This document shows positions 1-7,584 of a DNA stretch of 64,000 bases, piece after piece (the stretch's first letter is position 1; each line of letters begins with the position of its first letter). This stretch comes from Actinomyces graevenitzii C83 (GTDB lineage Bacteria > Actinomycetota > Actinomycetes > Actinomycetales > Actinomycetaceae). The notes below the pieces were generated by a model. It did not search any database, was not told where the DNA came from, and saw only the letters and a program-made list of their open reading frames with translations. The DNA lies in contig NZ_JH470338.1 of the NCBI RefSeq assembly GCF_000239695.1, positions 1,644,439 through 1,708,438 on the forward strand. The letters run 5' to 3'. The position numbers were made by a program, and so were the translations under genes.

Positions 1-66
1 ATCGCCAAGGCTGTTAAGAACGCCCGCGAGATGGCCCTGCTGCCCTACTCTTCCAACGCTCGCTGA
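1..66 (+). CDS. rpsR: 30S ribosomal protein S18, C-terminal end (partial)
   Basis: The frame is open from the first base and ends with a TGA at 64-66. The 21 visible residues end in the typical S18 tail (NAREMALLPY followed by a short basic end). S18 binds the 30S platform next to S6. The gene lies 15 bp upstream of rplI, the usual ribosomal-protein order (rpsF, ssb, rpsR, rplI), so the two are probably co-transcribed. The start and most of the protein lie outside the window. Confidence 0.93.
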   Translation: MAKAVKNAREMALLPYSSNAR

Positions 67-81
67 TAGGGAGGACTAGCA

Positions 82-537
82 ATGTCAACCAAGCTCATCC
101 TCACCCACGACGTCACCAACCTCGGTGTCGCCGGTGACGTAGTTACCGTTAAGGACGGCTACGCCCGTAACTACCTAGTGCCCCGCAAGCTGGCCACCCC
201 GTGGACCAAGGGCGCTCAGCGTCAGATCGACCAGATGGCCGAGGCTCGCCGCCGCAACGCCATTGAGTCCCTGGAAGCCGCCCAGACCGCTCGCGCCTGG
301 CTAGCCTCCAACGTGGTTACCGTTGCCGCCGTTGCCGGCGCTAACGGCCGCCTGTTCGGTGCTGTAAGCACCTCTGACCTAGCTGAGGCCGTTAAGGCTG
401 CCGGTGGTCCCGCGATTGACCGTCGCAAGATCCAGCTGGCCCGCCCGGTTAAGGCTCTGGGCCGTCACTCCGCTAGCGTGCGCCTGCACCAGGACGTGAC
501 TGCTCCCCTGGAGATCAACGTTATCGTGGCTCGCTGA
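82..537 (+). CDS. rplI: 50S ribosomal protein L9
   Basis: The product is 151 residues, the normal length for L9, which binds 23S rRNA domain V at the base of the L1 stalk. The N-terminal signature is clear: a short beta segment followed by GxVVxVKDGYARNYLVPR near residues 18-35. A long connecting helix follows, rich in Ala, Arg and Glu, then the C-terminal domain. The ATG sits behind a good ribosome-binding site (GGGAGG at about 69-74). The gene is the last in the rpsR-rplI transcript and is followed at once by a strong hairpin that also serves the convergent dnaB gene. Confidence 0.97.
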   Translation: MSTKLILTHDVTNLGVAGDVVTVKDGYARNYLVPRKLATPWTKGAQRQIDQMAEARRRNAIESLEAAQTARAWLASNVVTVAAVAGANGRLFGAVSTSDLAEAVKAAGGPAIDRRKIQLARPVKALGRHSASVRLHQDVTAPLEINVIVAR

Positions 538-563
538 AGCTAGTTGCGCTAATTAACGCAGCT

Positions 564-598
564 AAATGGCCGCTCACCGGTTTGGTGGGCGGCCATTT
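564..598. terminator. Bidirectional hairpin between rplI and dnaB
   Basis: A 10-bp outer stem (AAATGGCCGC at 564-573 with GCGGCCATTT at 589-598) plus an inner CACC/GGTG pair closes a small loop. The A-rich and T-rich stem ends suit termination from both sides. It lies midway between two convergent genes. Confidence 0.8.
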
Positions 599-620
599 GC
601 GTCGGCGCCGTCGTCGCTAA

Positions 621-1997
621 TTACTCACTGTAAGGGTCCGCGCCCACCGCTTCGCGGGCCATATTGGCGAAGCAGGAGACGTGCCCACGGAAGGAAACCG
701 GGATAGTGCGGGTCTCACCATTGCGGTGCTTAGCCACAATAATGTCGGCCTCACCGGGGCGGTTTTCCTCCTCATAGTATGAGGGGCGGTGCAGCAGCAT
801 AATCAGGTCCGCATCCTGTTCCAATGAGCCAGACTCACGCAGGTCACTCATCTGGGGCTTGCGGTCGGTACGGTTTACCGGGCCACGGTTAAGCTGGGCG
901 GCGGCAATCACCGGAATCTCCAGCTCCTTAGCCAGCAGCTTCAAGGCGCGCGAAAACTCCGAAACTTCCTGCTGACGCGACTCCACGCGGCGTCCACTAG
1001 TCATCAACTGCAGATAGTCAATGACAATCAAACCCAGGTTGAACTGCTGCTTTAGGCGTCGGGCTTTGGCGCGGATCTCCGGCATGGTCAGGTTGGGGGA
1101 GTCGTCCACATACAGCGGCGCCTCAGAAACCGGGCCGTAATGCTTAGCCAGGCGCTCCCAGTCGCGATCATCCATTTTGCCGCTGCCGCGCAGCTTATTT
1201 AGCAGCACATTAGACTCCGCCGACAACATGCGCATCATGATTTCCATGCGCCCCATTTCCAGCGAGAAATAGCAGGCCGCAATCTTGTGGTGAATTGCCG
1301 CCGACCGGCAAATATCTAGGGCCAGCGTGGACTTACCCATGGCCGGGCGCCCCGCAATAATTATCATCTGCCCCGCCTGCAAGCCACCGGTGAGCTCATC
1401 TAGCTCAATGAACCCCGTGGGCACGCCCCGCATCCCCTTATTGTCGCGGTTTTGGGCGGCTTCAATCTCTAAATTGGCGTCGTCAAGGATGTCACCCACG
1501 CGCACGTAATCCTCAGAGTTGTTGCGCTCAGAAACCGCGTAAATTTCGGCTTGGGCTAGGTTTACTAGCTCGTCGACGTCGCCGCCGTCAGTGGCGTAGC
1601 CCAGTTGCGTCACGCGCGTACCCGCCTCCACCAGGCGGCGCATAGTGGCGCGTTCACGCACAATACGCGCATAGTAGGCGGTGTTGGCCGCCGTCGGCAC
1701 TGTAGCAATCAGGGACGCTAAGTAAGGGGCCCCACCCACTTTTTCCAGGTTGCCCTGGCGCTGGAGCTCATCAGCTACCACGATGGGGTCAGCCGGTTCC
1801 CCACGCGAATAGACACTAATGATGGCGTCAAAAATCTGCTCGTGGGCGTGGCGGTAAAAGTCAGAGCCTTTAATTTCCTGCAAGGCGTCAGCGATGGCGT
1901 CCTTGCTCAGCAGCATGCCCCCCAAGGTGCTCATTTCCGCAGATTCATCCTGAGGTGGGATGCGGTCGAAAATATCTGCGGTGTCGCGCGGCTCCAT
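621..1997 (-). CDS. dnaB: Replicative DNA helicase DnaB
   Basis: This is the hexameric 5'-3' helicase that opens the replication fork. The 458 residues match an intein-free DnaB. The N-terminal all-helical domain (about residues 15-115) begins PPQDESAEMSTLGGMLLS. The RecA-like domain has Walker A GRPAMGKSTLAL near residue 216, Walker B-like LIVIDYLQLM near 320 and an arginine-rich C-terminal motif. Mycobacterial dnaB often carries inteins; none interrupts Walker A or the other motifs here. The order rpsR-rplI-dnaB is typical of the origin-proximal region in Actinomycetota. The upstream region holds DnaA-box-like sites that could couple dnaB to initiation. Confidence 0.97.
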   Translation of the reverse strand: MEPRDTADIFDRIPPQDESAEMSTLGGMLLSKDAIADALQEIKGSDFYRHAHEQIFDAIISVYSRGEPADPIVVADELQRQGNLEKVGGAPYLASLIATVPTAANTAYYARIVRERATMRRLVEAGTRVTQLGYATDGGDVDELVNLAQAEIYAVSERNNSEDYVRVGDILDDANLEIEAAQNRDNKGMRGVPTGFIELDELTGGLQAGQMIIIAGRPAMGKSTLALDICRSAAIHHKIAACYFSLEMGRMEIMMRMLSAESNVLLNKLRGSGKMDDRDWERLAKHYGPVSEAPLYVDDSPNLTMPEIRAKARRLKQQFNLGLIVIDYLQLMTSGRRVESRQQEVSEFSRALKLLAKELEIPVIAAAQLNRGPVNRTDRKPQMSDLRESGSLEQDADLIMLLHRPSYYEEENRPGEADIIVAKHRNGETRTIPVSFRGHVSCFANMAREAVGADPYSE

Positions 1998-2039
1998 GGC
2001 TGACCTTTCTGGGCTGCTGTTTTGGTGGGGGGTTTAAGT

Positions 2040-2103
2040 CTTAGCCAGACTGAGCCTTAGCAAGGCTAAGCCCTAGCGAAACTAAGCCTTAGCGAGGCTA
2101 AGC
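2040..2103. repeat. Four tandem 16-bp quasi-palindromes upstream of dnaB
   Basis: Units at 2040-2055, 2056-2071, 2072-2087 and 2088-2103 share the pattern CTTAGCNNNGCTAAGC. The second and fourth are near-perfect inverted repeats (CTTAGC with GCTAAG). The first and third carry changes in one arm. They lie 43-106 bp upstream of the dnaB start codon, so they fall in its leader or promoter. They could be an operator array for a dimeric repressor or a folded leader; no known factor is recognised. Confidence 0.8.
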
Positions 2104-2235
2104 CGACCGACGTCGTCGACAAAAACACCCCTCTCAGACTGGCACAAAACCACTTAGGCGACCAGAGGTTAAGCTACCGGCTGGGCCACTGTAGAGGGTG
2201 CGAGGGGCAGTTGGCAAATCGAAAAATCGCTTCGC

Positions 2236-2410
2236 TGTGGGTAATGCAAAAAAGCCTGTGGGCAATGCCTGTGTATATGTGGAAAAACCTGGGGAAAACT
2301 GTGGAAAAGGATGTGGCTAGCGCAGATCACATTCTGAGAAATGCTGTTATTGCAACGAAAAGTGTCTGTGGGGAAAGTGGATAAAAAATTGCTCCCAAAT
2401 CTGTGGAAAA
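2236..2410 (-). promoter_or_regulatory. Row of DnaA-box-like 9-mers upstream of dnaB
   Basis: Read on the minus strand the sites resemble the DnaA box TT(A/G)TCCACA. On the plus strand they are TGTGGGTAA (2236-2244), TGTGGGCAA (2257-2265), TGTGGAAAA (2278-2286) and TGTGGAAAA (2300-2308). TGTGGGGAA (2367-2375), AGTGGATAA (2376-2384) and TGTGGAAAA (2402-2410) follow. The first four start 21, 21 and 22 bp apart, two helical turns each, all in one orientation. Each differs by about one or two bases from the consensus. The row lies between dnaB and the MATE gene; no dnaA or dnaN is in the window, so this need not be oriC. Confidence 0.6.
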
Positions 2411-2547
2411 CTCGTCAGACCTGGGGAGAACTGGTGTGCGGGGGCTTGACGCAGTGGTACAAAACTGCTTCAAACTTCTTCAAATTGCTTTCAAAAGCTG
2501 GACACAACTAGTTAGCGCGGCCAGCGAGGGTTAGGCTCACCAACAGT

Positions 2548-4098
2548 ATGAGTACAGCAGTTTCCCCCTCCCCTGAAGTCTCTTCCCCAGAAGGTTCTCC
2601 TCTTGAAGGCTCTTCCACGGCCGGCGCCGATGCTACTGGCGCTGGCGCCGGTACTGCCGGGGCCGCGAGCGCCGGTACTGCCAGGGCCGCGAGCGCCGGT
2701 CAAGGCGCCGACGCGCCCTTTACCAGCCCGGCTGACAAACTGCGCGGGCGCGAACTTGACCGCCAAATCCTGGCCCTGGCCCTGCCAGCCCTGGGCGGGC
2801 TGGTGGCCTCGCCGATTTTTGTCATGATCGACTCCTCCATGGTTGGCCACCTGGGCGCCGACCCTCTGGCGGCGCTGTCGCTGGCCTCCTCCATTTTGAC
2901 CACGGCAGTGGGCCTGTTCGTGTTCCTCACCTACGCCACCACGGCCACAACCGCACGGCATTTCGGGGCCGGGCGTCGTCGTGAAGGGCTAAAAGCGGGG
3001 CTGGACGGAATCTGGCTGGCGGCCCTAATCGGCGTGGCGGTGGCCGGCGTAGCGATGGTGTTTGCGCCCCAGATTGTGGCGGCGATGGGAGCTAAGGCGT
3101 CGGTGGCGACTAACGCGGTGGCGTACCTGCGCATGGTGCTGCCGGGGCTGCCGGGGATGCTGGTGGTGCTGGCGGCCACAGGCACGCTGCGCGGGCTGCT
3201 GGACACGCGCACGCCGTTCATTGTGGCCCTGGCGGGGGCGGCGCTAAACACGCTGCTCAACGCCTTCTTCCTGTATGTGGTGGGGCTGGGGGTGGCCGGC
3301 TCGGGGCTGGGCACGGCCTTGGCGGAGCTGTCGATGGGGGCGGCGCTGGTGACCCCGATTGCCCGCGCGGCCCACGCTGAGCAGGTCAGTTTGCGTCCGC
3401 GCCTGGCCGGGCTGCGCGCCTCCATGGGGGAGGGGCTGGGGCTGTTTGTGCGCAATATTTCTTTGCGCGTGGCCATTTTGTCTACCGTGTGGGCGGCTAC
3501 CGCTTTAGGGGCGACGGCGCTGGCTTCCTACCAGGTGGTTAACGCCCTGTGGGGGGTGTGCTCGTTTGGGCTTGATGCCTTGGCGATTGCGGCGCAGGCG
3601 CTGATTGGTCAGGCACTAGGGCGGGCTGCCGAGGCGCGCCGCCGTGGCGACAAGGATGCTTTAGCGCAGGAAGATGCGGCAATTAGCCGGATTTTGCGCC
3701 GCTGCATGGGCTGGACCCTGGGCGTGGGGGTGGCTGTGGGGCTGGTTGTGGCCGGGGGCGCCAAGTGGCTGCCCTGGTTCTTCACCTCTGACGCACCCGT
3801 GCGCGAACTGGCTTTCTGGCCGCTACTGGCCATGGCGGCGTCGTTGCCGCTGGTGGCGGTGGCTTTCCTGTACGACGGCATTTTGATGGGGGCTGGCGAC
3901 GGGCGGTACCTGGCGGTGGCCGGCGTAATCAACCTGGTGCCATACCTGCCGGCGATCTTGCTGCTGGTCAACGCCCATGAGGGCCTGAGCGACAATGCGG
4001 CGCTGATGCTGCTGTGGGGGGCGTTTGCATTCATTTTCATGGGGATGCGGGCGCTGACTACCGGCTGGCGGATCCACACCGACGCCTGGAAAAAATAA
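2548..4098 (+). CDS. MATE family multidrug exporter (DinF-like)
   Basis: The product is a cation-coupled drug/toxin antiporter of the MATE family in the cytoplasmic membrane. From about residue 70 the protein shows the family start (RQILALALPALGGLVASPIFVMIDSSMVGHLG in outline) and about 12 hydrophobic segments with an internal duplication. The first ~66 residues are a Ser/Gly/Ala/Pro-rich, probably disordered extension, absent from most homologues. Part of it is encoded by a 24-bp tandem repeat. A TAGGCT hexamer at 2532-2537 places a transcription start only a few bases before the ATG at 2548, so the message may be almost leaderless. A 79-bp hairpin element follows 27 bp after the stop. Confidence 0.9.
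   Translation: MSTAVSPSPEVSSPEGSPLEGSSTAGADATGAGAGTAGAASAGTARAASAGQGADAPFTSPADKLRGRELDRQILALALPALGGLVASPIFVMIDSSMVGHLGADPLAALSLASSILTTAVGLFVFLTYATTATTARHFGAGRRREGLKAGLDGIWLAALIGVAVAGVAMVFAPQIVAAMGAKASVATNAVAYLRMVLPGLPGMLVVLAATGTLRGLLDTRTPFIVALAGAALNTLLNAFFLYVVGLGVAGSGLGTALAELSMGAALVTPIARAAHAEQVSLRPRLAGLRASMGEGLGLFVRNISLRVAILSTVWAATALGATALASYQVVNALWGVCSFGLDALAIAAQALIGQALGRAAEARRRGDKDALAQEDAAISRILRRCMGWTLGVGVAVGLVVAGGAKWLPWFFTSDAPVRELAFWPLLAMAASLPLVAVAFLYDGILMGAGDGRYLAVAGVINLVPYLPAILLLVNAHEGLSDNAALMLLWGAFAFIFMGMRALTTGWRIHTDAWKK
2645..2700 (+). repeat. 24-bp tandem repeat inside the MATE gene
   Basis: Two 24-bp units (2645-2668 and 2669-2692) that differ at one base, plus 8 bases of a third. 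They encode the repeated, Ala/Gly-rich residues of the disordered N-terminal extension. The unit keeps the reading frame, so copy number could vary without breaking the gene. Confidence 0.85.
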
Positions 4099-4125
4099 CT
4101 GCAGGTGGAAACAGGCAGGCACATA

Positions 4126-4204
4126 AATACAGGCAAAATCATCCCTTCCCTATAAAAAATTCATGGGGTTTTATAGGGAAGGGATGAAATGTCAGTATTT
4201 GTGA
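4126..4204 (+). repeat. 79-bp hairpin element, copy A
   Basis: A perfect 18-bp stem (CATCCCTTCCCTATAAAA at 4140-4157 pairs with 4169-4186) surrounds an 11-nt loop. The ends form an imperfect inverted repeat starting AATAC and ending GTATT plus TGTGA. It lies 27 bp after the MATE stop codon. The same 79-bp unit recurs at 4501, 4762 and 17201. It has no T-tract right after the stem, so a terminator role is possible but not typical. Confidence 0.9.
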
Positions 4205-4500
4205 GGAGGCCTGGGGAAGAGGGCCTAGAGAAGAGTGGCCGGAGAAGGGGAACCGGGAGCAGCGTGCCAAAAACTGTTTTCTTACAGAGGCCTGGATGTC
4301 CGCGCTGTGCGTCGCTGCGCTGGTGATCGCAGGAGTTCCCTAAACAGATGCTTGGATGGTGCACCTAACGGCTGTCCCAAATGTGACCCTGGTGGGGTTC
4401 CTTGCTAGACCGCTAGACCTTCACCCCTGGGTAGTTTTCGCGTCCGGGCAGTATCTCGGCGCCGGGACAGCACTTTATGCCCGGATGTCCGGGCACTCAT
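4205..4500. other. Non-coding stretch between hairpin copies A and B
   Basis: I see no credible gene here. The short frames that cross this stretch run straight into the hairpin repeats and show no recognisable domain. GC-rich short repeats are present, including a CCCGGATGTCCGGG-like inverted repeat near 4480-4493. It may be remnant DNA between repeat insertions. Confidence 0.5.
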
Positions 4501-4579
4501 TTACAGATACGCAGATATCGTCCGTTGCCTATAAAACCCCATGGAAAAATTATAGGGAAGGGATGATTTTGCCTGTATT
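4501..4579 (-). repeat. 79-bp hairpin element, copy B
   Basis: This is the reverse orientation of copy A, aligning over its full 79 bp. The stem is weaker: two G:G oppositions interrupt the CGTCCGTTGCCTATAA arm. Beyond its right end the unit TGCCTGTATTT is repeated once more, at about 4580-4591. Confidence 0.88.
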
Positions 4580-4638
4580 TATGCCTGTATTTGACTGTGC
4601 CGACTAAGTCCATAAGTTATACAAAAAGTTAAAAAGTA

Positions 4639-4674
4639 GGGGCCCCAGGTAACCCCTTAATACCTGGGACCCCC
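4639..4674 (-). terminator. Rho-independent terminator downstream of the pdxK-type kinase gene
   Basis: On the minus strand a strong GC stem (GGGG and CCCAGGTA pairing across a loop; arms 4639-4651 and 4661-4674) is followed by a T-rich run, the complement of 4621-4638. It lies about 220 bp past the kinase stop, so the kinase message would run through hairpin copy C. Confidence 0.8.
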
Positions 4675-4761
4675 ACAGATCATGGGAAAACCGGCTCGGT
4701 TCAGCCTTTCAGCCTTGCGGCCTTGGTGGTCGGCGCTGCGGCCGGCGCTGCGGCCGGCCCC

Positions 4762-4840
4762 TCACAGATACGGAAAAACCGTCCGTTCCCTATAAAACCC
4801 CATGGAAAAATTATAGGGAAGGGACGATTTTACCTGTATT
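4762..4840 (-). repeat. 79-bp hairpin element, copy C
   Basis: Same orientation as copy B. The stem CGTCC-G-TTCCCTATAA pairs with TTATAGGGAA-G-GGACG, leaving one G:G mismatch. It lies 57 bp downstream of the convergent kinase stop. Past its right end the DNA carries many CTGT-type microrepeats (about 4841-4890). Confidence 0.9.
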
Positions 4841-4896
4841 TGTCTGTGCCTGTCAGTCTGTCTGTGTCTGTCAGTCTGACTGTGCCTCTGAAGGCC

Positions 4897-5709
4897 TCAG
4901 AGGGTAGCGGATGCGCCGCCCTGGTAGACGTAGCTGAAGGGGGCGTTGCCGTGCATACGGTTCTCGATGGAACTGAGCACTACCTGCTTGGCGTCGCGCA
5001 CTGCCTGCAGCGGTGCCACGCCCTTAGCTACCTGCGCGGTAATGGCGGCGGCCAGAGTGCAGCCAGCACCAGAAACTCGCTCGGAGCCCACTGCCGGCAC
5101 TTCCAGCACCTCTAGCTGCTCGCCGTCGTAGTAAACATCCAGCGCAGTGCCGGTGCCCAGCAGGGTGCCAGCCTTAGCCACCACCACGGGCACACCCTGG
5201 TCGTAGATGGCCTTAGCAGCGTCCTTAAGCTGCTCCACACTGGTGATCTCGCCGCGACCAGAAAGCACCTGGGTCTCGAACAGGTTCGGGGTAACAATGC
5301 TGGCCTTGGGCAGCACCTGGGCGCGCAGAGCATTGTCCACATCCAGGGCCGCGCCGGGCTCCTGACCCTTGCAGATCAGTACCGGGTCCAGCACCACCTG
5401 GGGGAACTTGTAGGTATCTAGTGCCTGGGAGACCACCTCGATGGTGGCCGGGGTGCCCAGCATGCCGATCTTTACAGCATCAATGTGGCTGTGAACGCTG
5501 GCGGCCGCCTCAATCTGGTCGGCAATCACCTGCGGGTCAACCGGGACGAAACGGTGGCCCCAGTTGTTGTTGGGGTCAAAGGAAACAATGCAGGTAAGCG
5601 CAGTGCAGCCAAATACACCCAGTTCGTGGAAAGTTTTTAGGTCAGTCTGAGCGCCGGCGCCGCCGGAAGCCTCAGAGCCAGCAATTGCAAGTGCAATGGG
5701 AGTAGCCAT
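4897..5709 (-). CDS. pdxK: Pyridoxine/pyridoxal kinase, PdxK-ThiD type (PfkB superfamily)
   Basis: The enzyme phosphorylates vitamin B6 vitamers, possibly also HMP, with ATP. The 270-residue protein begins with the substrate loop AIAGSEASGGAGAQTDLKTF and ends with the anion-hole motif SGAGCTLAAA (near residue 225). Segments FDPNNNWGH and LDPVLICKG are closer to Bacillus PdxK than to true ThiD proteins, so I favour B6 kinase over thiamin synthesis. It stands alone, convergent with the MATE gene. A palindrome 52 bp upstream could be its operator. Pyridoxal phosphate enzymes are not enriched nearby; the adjacent serine dehydratase is an iron-sulphur type and does not use PLP. Confidence 0.8.
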   Translation of the reverse strand: MATPIALAIAGSEASGGAGAQTDLKTFHELGVFGCTALTCIVSFDPNNNWGHRFVPVDPQVIADQIEAAASVHSHIDAVKIGMLGTPATIEVVSQALDTYKFPQVVLDPVLICKGQEPGAALDVDNALRAQVLPKASIVTPNLFETQVLSGRGEITSVEQLKDAAKAIYDQGVPVVVAKAGTLLGTGTALDVYYDGEQLEVLEVPAVGSERVSGAGCTLAAAITAQVAKGVAPLQAVRDAKQVVLSSIENRMHGNAPFSYVYQGGASATL

Positions 5710-5760
5710 ACGGATAGTTTGCCCCCTTAATAGCGGCCTTGGCTAGGGTAGAGATGGTGT

Positions 5761-5778
5761 AGTTAGTTATTACTAACT
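5761..5778. promoter_or_regulatory. Perfect inverted repeat upstream of the pdxK-type kinase
   Basis: AGTTAGTTATTACTAACT is a 7-bp perfect inverted repeat with a 4-bp spacer, 52 bp upstream of the kinase start and 197 bp upstream of the serine dehydratase start. The size and AT-rich symmetry suit an operator. The binding factor is unknown. Confidence 0.5.
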
Positions 5779-5963
5779 CAGTTATGTCTTGAGTATTGTC
5801 TGGTTACCCCCGCAAATTGATTAACGACGACGCCGCCCGGGTTTGCTCTGATGCTTGCGTCTGTCGGGCAATAATTCACGACGCCGCCGTCCACCGCCTG
5901 CCTGCGTCCCCTTAAGCTAAGCGCATACCTACCCGGGCACAGCCCAGACAAAGCTAAATGCGG

Positions 5964-5969
5964 CATTAT
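5964..5969 (+). promoter_or_regulatory. Minus-10 box for a leaderless sdaA message
   Basis: The CATTAT hexamer has A at position 2 and T at position 6. Counting seven bases on from that T puts +1 on the A of the ATG at 5976. No ribosome-binding site is visible. Confidence 0.5.
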
Positions 5970-5975
5970 TAGAAC

Positions 5976-7538
5976 ATGACCGCACTCAACACCAATGCGC
6001 TAACGGCCCTGCCGGTTGTCCCCGAAGTTGATGGAGAACTAATCACCCCCGCCGCACTGATGGCTGGCGCAGTTGACCCCGAGCTGGCCTCGCGTCCCTT
6101 AAGCGTATTTGACCTGATGCGAGTCGGAATCGGCCCCTCCTCCTCCCATACTGTGGGCCCCATGCGTGCCGGGGCTGCATTTGGCGCTGCTCTCGTGCGC
6201 AACCTTGAGCGCCGTCGCCAAGCCGCTGCGCTACCTCAAGTAACCCGCCTGACCGTAGAGCTATACGGCTCGCTGGGGGCCACCGGGCGCGGACACGCCA
6301 CCGACCGCGCCGTCGTCATGGGCCTGGGCGGCTACAACCCCAAAACTGTCCCCCAGGAAGTGTGCGCCAACTTCTGGGACCAGGTGGAAGCCCAGGGCTA
6401 CGTGCAAATGCCGGGGCTAGGCCAGGTACCCTTCTCCACCAGCAAAGACATCATGTTCCTACCCGGGCGCGTGCTTTCCTACCACGTCAACGGCATGACC
6501 CTAACCGCCTACGACGCCGCCGGGGCGGAAATCCTACGCCGCACCTACTTCTCCGTGGGTGGCGGCTTTGTGATGGAGGATGTGGGCAGTGACGGTCACC
6601 CCGAAATCCGCGCCCTGGCCACAGCCGAAACCAAAGAAGTCAGCGCCACGTTAGCCCCCTACCCCTTCTCCAGCGCCAACGAGCTGCTAGCCATCTGCCG
6701 GCGCACCGGGCTACGCATCAGCGACGTGGTGCTAGCCAACGAGGTCTCCGCCCGCACCGAACAGGAAGTAATCGACTACATCCGCCTGCTCGAAACCACC
6801 ATGATGCAGTGCATCGAGGCCGGCTGTAAGGCCCAGGGGGTACTGCCCGGCGTGCTCGGTGTCCACCGCCGCGCCAACGCCCTCTACCAGCGCCTACTGG
6901 CGGAGGAGAAAACCCCCGCCGACGCCTACTGCCGCCGTGACCCGCTGCGTGGCATGGACTGGGTTAACCTCTACGCGCTCGCGGTCAATGAGGAAAACGC
7001 CGCTGGTCACCGTGTGGTTACTGCCCCCACTAATGGCTCGGCGGGGATTATGCCGGCGGTTTTGGCTTACTACCGCCACTTCTGCCCGGGTGCTAACGAC
7101 GACGGCGTGCGTCGCTTCATGCTGGCAGCTACCGCCGTGGGGGCCCTGATCAAGACCAACGCGTCGATTGCTGGCGCTGAGGTGGGCTGCCAGGGCGAGG
7201 TGGGTTCAGCTTCCTCTATGGCTGCGGCGGGCTTAACTGAGGCCCTGGGTGGCACCCCTGAGCAGGTGGAGAATGCTGCTGAAATCGCCATGGAACACAA
7301 CTTAGGGCTCACCTGCGACCCGGTTGGTGGCCTGGTGCAAATTCCTTGCATTGAGCGCAACGCGGTGGCCAGTGTGAAGGCTATTAACGCCTCGCGTATG
7401 GCCCTGTGGGGCGAGGGCCGTCACCAGGTCAGCCTGGACACGGTTATTGAAACCATGCGCCAAACCGGTGAAGACATGCTCTCCAAGTACAAGGAAACCT
7501 CCCTGGGTGGCCTGGCTGTAAACGTCGTCGAGTGCTGA
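5976..7538 (+). CDS. sdaA: L-serine ammonia-lyase (single-chain, iron-sulphur type)
   Basis: It deaminates L-serine to pyruvate and ammonia with a [4Fe-4S] cluster. The 520-residue chain fuses the beta domain (about 45-215, with SVFDLMRVGIGPSSSHTVGPMRAG in outline) to the alpha domain (about 235-515). The alpha domain holds APTNGSAGIMPAV, cluster cysteines in GCQGEVGSA and the CDPVGGLVQIPC pair. A 40-residue N-terminal extension precedes the beta domain, somewhat longer than the usual single-chain enzyme. It is transcribed away from the kinase and has its own likely leaderless promoter. The two-component pair follows 46 bp later with no terminator seen. Confidence 0.95.
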   Translation: MTALNTNALTALPVVPEVDGELITPAALMAGAVDPELASRPLSVFDLMRVGIGPSSSHTVGPMRAGAAFGAALVRNLERRRQAAALPQVTRLTVELYGSLGATGRGHATDRAVVMGLGGYNPKTVPQEVCANFWDQVEAQGYVQMPGLGQVPFSTSKDIMFLPGRVLSYHVNGMTLTAYDAAGAEILRRTYFSVGGGFVMEDVGSDGHPEIRALATAETKEVSATLAPYPFSSANELLAICRRTGLRISDVVLANEVSARTEQEVIDYIRLLETTMMQCIEAGCKAQGVLPGVLGVHRRANALYQRLLAEEKTPADAYCRRDPLRGMDWVNLYALAVNEENAAGHRVVTAPTNGSAGIMPAVLAYYRHFCPGANDDGVRRFMLAATAVGALIKTNASIAGAEVGCQGEVGSASSMAAAGLTEALGGTPEQVENAAEIAMEHNLGLTCDPVGGLVQIPCIERNAVASVKAINASRMALWGEGRHQVSLDTVIETMRQTGEDMLSKYKETSLGGLAVNVVEC

Positions 7539-7584
7539 GTAGGGGGAGTCTTCCCTAAGCGTATTAGTAGCGCGCAGCAGCTAA

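Noticed and set aside
2236..2410. Calling this region oriC
   Set aside because: dnaA and dnaN are not in the window and no AT-rich unwinding element is obvious; reported only as a DnaA-box-like row.
4161..4364. A 67-codon minus-strand frame
   Set aside because: Ends inside hairpin copy A and shares the repeat-encoded peptide; no coding signature.
4356..4607. An 83-codon frame on the plus strand
   Set aside because: It reads through hairpin copy B, has no ribosome-binding site and no domain.
4723..5115. A 130-codon frame on the plus strand
   Set aside because: It reads through hairpin copy C and then antisense into the pdxK-type kinase gene.
5278..5289. LexA-like inverted repeat CGAAC...GTTCG
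   Set aside because: It lies within kinase codons away from any promoter and the spacing is wrong for a LexA site.
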